Assembly (NCBI RefSeq): GCF_014495845.1
Contig: NZ_CP061080.1
Span: 981,001 to 1,045,000 of the forward strand
DNA: 64,000 bases
Direction: 5' to 3'
Origin: Aquibium microcysteis
Lineage (GTDB): Bacteria; Pseudomonadota; Alphaproteobacteria; Rhizobiales; Rhizobiaceae
The position numbers and the translations under genes were made by a program. Positions 62,093 to 64,000 of the stretch are shown here, piece after piece; positions within the stretch are counted from its first letter, which is position 1, and every line of letters starts with the position of its first letter. Below the pieces are notes generated by a model. That model did not search any database. It saw only the letters and a list, made by a program, of their open reading frames with translations, and was not told the origin of the DNA.

Positions 62093-64000
62093 ATGATGGG
62101 CCACTGGCGCGTCGACCAGCCTCCCGAGGCGGCGGCACGCGGCCAGCCGTCCTTTCCCGGGGTCAACGCCATGCCGACACGTCCTGATCTGCGCGAAACC
62201 ATCCGCGCCAACACCCTGCCGGACGAGGACGCGGCGCTCGCCCGGCTCGTCGCCGCAGCCCGGCTGTCGGATGCCCAGCGCGCCGACATCTCCGCCCGCG
62301 CCGCCGGTCTGGTGCGCACCGTGCGCTCCTCCTCCGACCGGCAGCTGATGGAAGTCTTCCTGTCCGAATATGGCCTGTCGACGCAGGAGGGCGTGGCGCT
62401 GATGTGCCTGGCCGAGGCGCTGCTGCGCGTGCCCGACGCCGAGACCATGGACGACCTGATCCGCGACAAGATCGCGCCGCACGACTGGTCTGCGCATTCG
62501 GGCGAATCGGCCTCGATCTTCGTCAACGCCTCGACCTGGGCGCTGATGCTCACCGGCCGCGTGCTCGACGAGGGCGAGGGCACCATCGAGCGGACGCTGC
62601 GATCCATGGTCCGCCGCCTCGGCGAGCCGGTCATCCGCACGGCGGTTTCGGCCGCCATGCGCGAGATGGGCGAGAACTTCGTGCTCGGCCGCAGCATCGA
62701 CGAGGCCGTGCGGCGCGGCCGCGACTTCACCCGCAAGGGCTATCTCTATTCCTACGACATGCTGGGCGAGGCCGCCCGCACCGAGGGCGACGCGCTGCGC
62801 TACCACCGCGCCTATGCCGACGCCATCGCCGCGCTGGCCGCCACTGCGACCGGCAACGAGGTCCGCCGCAATCCCGGCATCTCGGTCAAGCTGTCGGCGA
62901 TCCATCCCCGTTACGAGCAGGCGCAGCGCGATCGCATGCTGCCGGTCATGGTCGAGCGGCTGACGGCGCTCTGCCTCGCCGCCCGCGACGCCCGCATGGG
63001 GCTGAACATCGACGCCGAGGAGGCCGACCGGCTCGACCTGTCGCTCGACGTGATCGAAGAGACGCTGTCCAACCCCGAACTCTCCGGCTGGGAGGGGTTC
63101 GGCGTCGTCGTCCAGGCGTACGGCCCGCGCGCGCCCTTCGTCATCGACTGGCTGCATGCGCTGGCGACAGGCCTCGACCGCCGCATCATGGTGCGCCTCG
63201 TCAAGGGCGCCTACTGGGACACCGAGATCAAGCGCGCCCAGACGCTCGGGCTCGCCGGCTATCCCGTCTTCACGCGAAAACCCAACACCGACGTCTCCTA
63301 CATCGCCTGCGCGCGCAAGCTGCTCGGCATGACCGATCGCATCTACCCGCAATTCGCCACCCACAATGCCCACACCGTGGCCGCGATCCTCGCCATGGCC
63401 GACGACGCCCACGCCTTCGAGTTCCAGCGCCTGCACGGCATGGGCGAGGCGCTGCACGAGGCGGTGCGCAGGACGGAGGGCACCCGCTGCCGCATCTACG
63501 CCCCGGTCGGCGCCCATTCCGACCTGCTCGCCTATCTCGTCCGCCGGCTGCTCGAAAACGGCGCCAACTCCTCCTTCGTCCACCAGATCGTCGACGAGGC
63601 GGTCAGCGCGGAAGCGATCGCGCGCGATCCCTTCGAGGTGGTCGCCTCCCAGGGACCGGCGCACAATCCGGCGATCCCGATGCCGGCGGCGATCTTCGGC
63701 GCGGGCCGCAAGGCGGCACACGGCTTCGACATCACCGACCCGGTCACCATCGCCGCGCTCGACGCGGCGCGGGCGCCCTTCATGACGGGTTCGGTCTGGA
63801 CCGCCCGGCCGATCACGCCGGCGGCGGGCGAGGGCGGTCTCGCCCGCGTGATCGTCAATCCTGCGCGGCCGGGTGAGGCTGTGGGAACCGTGGTCGAGGC
63901 CGACGCAGCCCTTGCGGGCGAGGCCGTGCGGATCGCCGCCGCCGCGCAGCCCGCCTGGGCCGCGACCCCCGTCGCCGACCGCGCCGCCATGCTGCTGCGC
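62093..64000 (+). CDS. putA: Bifunctional proline dehydrogenase/L-glutamate gamma-semialdehyde dehydrogenase PutA (3' truncated by window)
   Basis: The frame is open from ATG 62093 to the window end (636 codons). It contains the proline dehydrogenase barrel (about residues 140-500), with GISVKLSAIHPRYEQAQRDR, MVRLVKGAYWDTEIKRAQTL, ATHNAHTVAAILAMA and YAPVGAHSDLLAYLVRRLLE. It then enters the aldehyde dehydrogenase domain (about 560 on, VWTARPITPAAGEGG). PutA oxidises proline to glutamate via FAD and NAD. AAGGGA 6 bp before 62093 and high third-position GC from there favour that start; ATG 62171 is an alternative. Confidence 0.92.
   Translation, partial: MMGHWRVDQPPEAAARGQPSFPGVNAMPTRPDLRETIRANTLPDEDAALARLVAAARLSDAQRADISARAAGLVRTVRSSSDRQLMEVFLSEYGLSTQEGVALMCLAEALLRVPDAETMDDLIRDKIAPHDWSAHSGESASIFVNASTWALMLTGRVLDEGEGTIERTLRSMVRRLGEPVIRTAVSAAMREMGENFVLGRSIDEAVRRGRDFTRKGYLYSYDMLGEAARTEGDALRYHRAYADAIAALAATATGNEVRRNPGISVKLSAIHPRYEQAQRDRMLPVMVERLTALCLAARDARMGLNIDAEEADRLDLSLDVIEETLSNPELSGWEGFGVVVQAYGPRAPFVIDWLHALATGLDRRIMVRLVKGAYWDTEIKRAQTLGLAGYPVFTRKPNTDVSYIACARKLLGMTDRIYPQFATHNAHTVAAILAMADDAHAFEFQRLHGMGEALHEAVRRTEGTRCRIYAPVGAHSDLLAYLVRRLLENGANSSFVHQIVDEAVSAEAIARDPFEVVASQGPAHNPAIPMPAAIFGAGRKAAHGFDITDPVTIAALDAARAPFMTGSVWTARPITPAAGEGGLARVIVNPARPGEAVGTVVEADAALAGEAVRIAAAAQPAWAATPVADRAAMLLR

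Noticed and set aside
61088..63721. 877-codon minus-strand frame across the repeats and putA
   Set aside because: It is an antisense shadow of putA plus repeat DNA. Only the Lrp gene in another minus-strand frame is supported.

Overview
The window is GC-rich bacterial chromosome with strong third-position GC in its genes and dense operons linked by ATGA/TGATG overlaps. The EF-Tu sequence, the Lrp-putA pair, the many TRAP and ABC uptake systems and the REP-like repeats all suggest an alphaproteobacterium, most likely Hyphomicrobiales (Rhizobiales). That placement is inferred from the sequence alone. Almost the whole window is catabolic: transporters, oxygenases, dehydrogenases and local regulators (GntR, three IclR, Lrp), with a few housekeeping genes between them.

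Region 1 (1-9.3 kb) is a sugar-acid type cluster. It holds the end of one TRAP transporter with a cysteine-poor Asp/Glu-racemase homologue, then a complete second TRAP system (dctP-dctQ-dctM) ending in a GntR/FCD regulator. Divergently transcribed are an SMP-30 lactonase, an IlvD/Edd aldonate dehydratase and an RraA-type aldolase. A perfect 14-bp palindrome lies in the divergent promoter. Region 2 (9.3-29.7 kb) carries an Old Yellow Enzyme, an acyl-CoA ligase, a PimC/PimD-like acyl-CoA dehydrogenase pair, a crotonase, a branched-chain-type ABC importer, an IclR regulator, SDRs, a second SMP-30 lactonase, an ADP-forming-type CoA ligase, a SnoaL-like protein, a flavin reductase, a fused double SDR and a luciferase-like monooxygenase. 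Read together these fit degradation of an alicyclic ketone or enone by oxygenation, lactone opening, CoA activation and beta-oxidation. Three copies of a TTCACA-N2-TGTGAA-like site mark the likely IclR regulon.

Region 3 (29.8-32.2 kb) has a glutaminase and a solitary tuf gene. Region 4 (32.3-50 kb) is an aromatic-compound island. It has an FAD hydroxylase, a small putative HTH protein, a sulfonate/taurine-type ABC importer, a Rieske oxygenase, SDRs, an alpha/beta hydrolase, an extradiol-type VOC dioxygenase, a ThDP enzyme, an aspartate-dehydrogenase-like protein and an aldehyde dehydrogenase. It also encodes a dedicated ferredoxin/flavodoxin reductase and a flavodoxin, then a pentapeptide-repeat-like protein, two IclR regulators and a bicupin. 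This is the best candidate for an undescribed pathway. Region 5 (50.1-56.1 kb) is a sulfide:quinone oxidoreductase, a DUF2892 membrane protein and an RND efflux pair, preceded by ArsR/SmtB-like operators.

Region 6 (56.2-64 kb) contains an IS4-family element with a frameshifted transposase, flanked by 111-bp direct copies of a palindromic repeat. It is followed by purU, an AEC-family transporter, a 1.8-kb gene-free island of about 0.5-kb tandem repeats, and the divergent Lrp regulator and putA. PutA runs off the end of the window.
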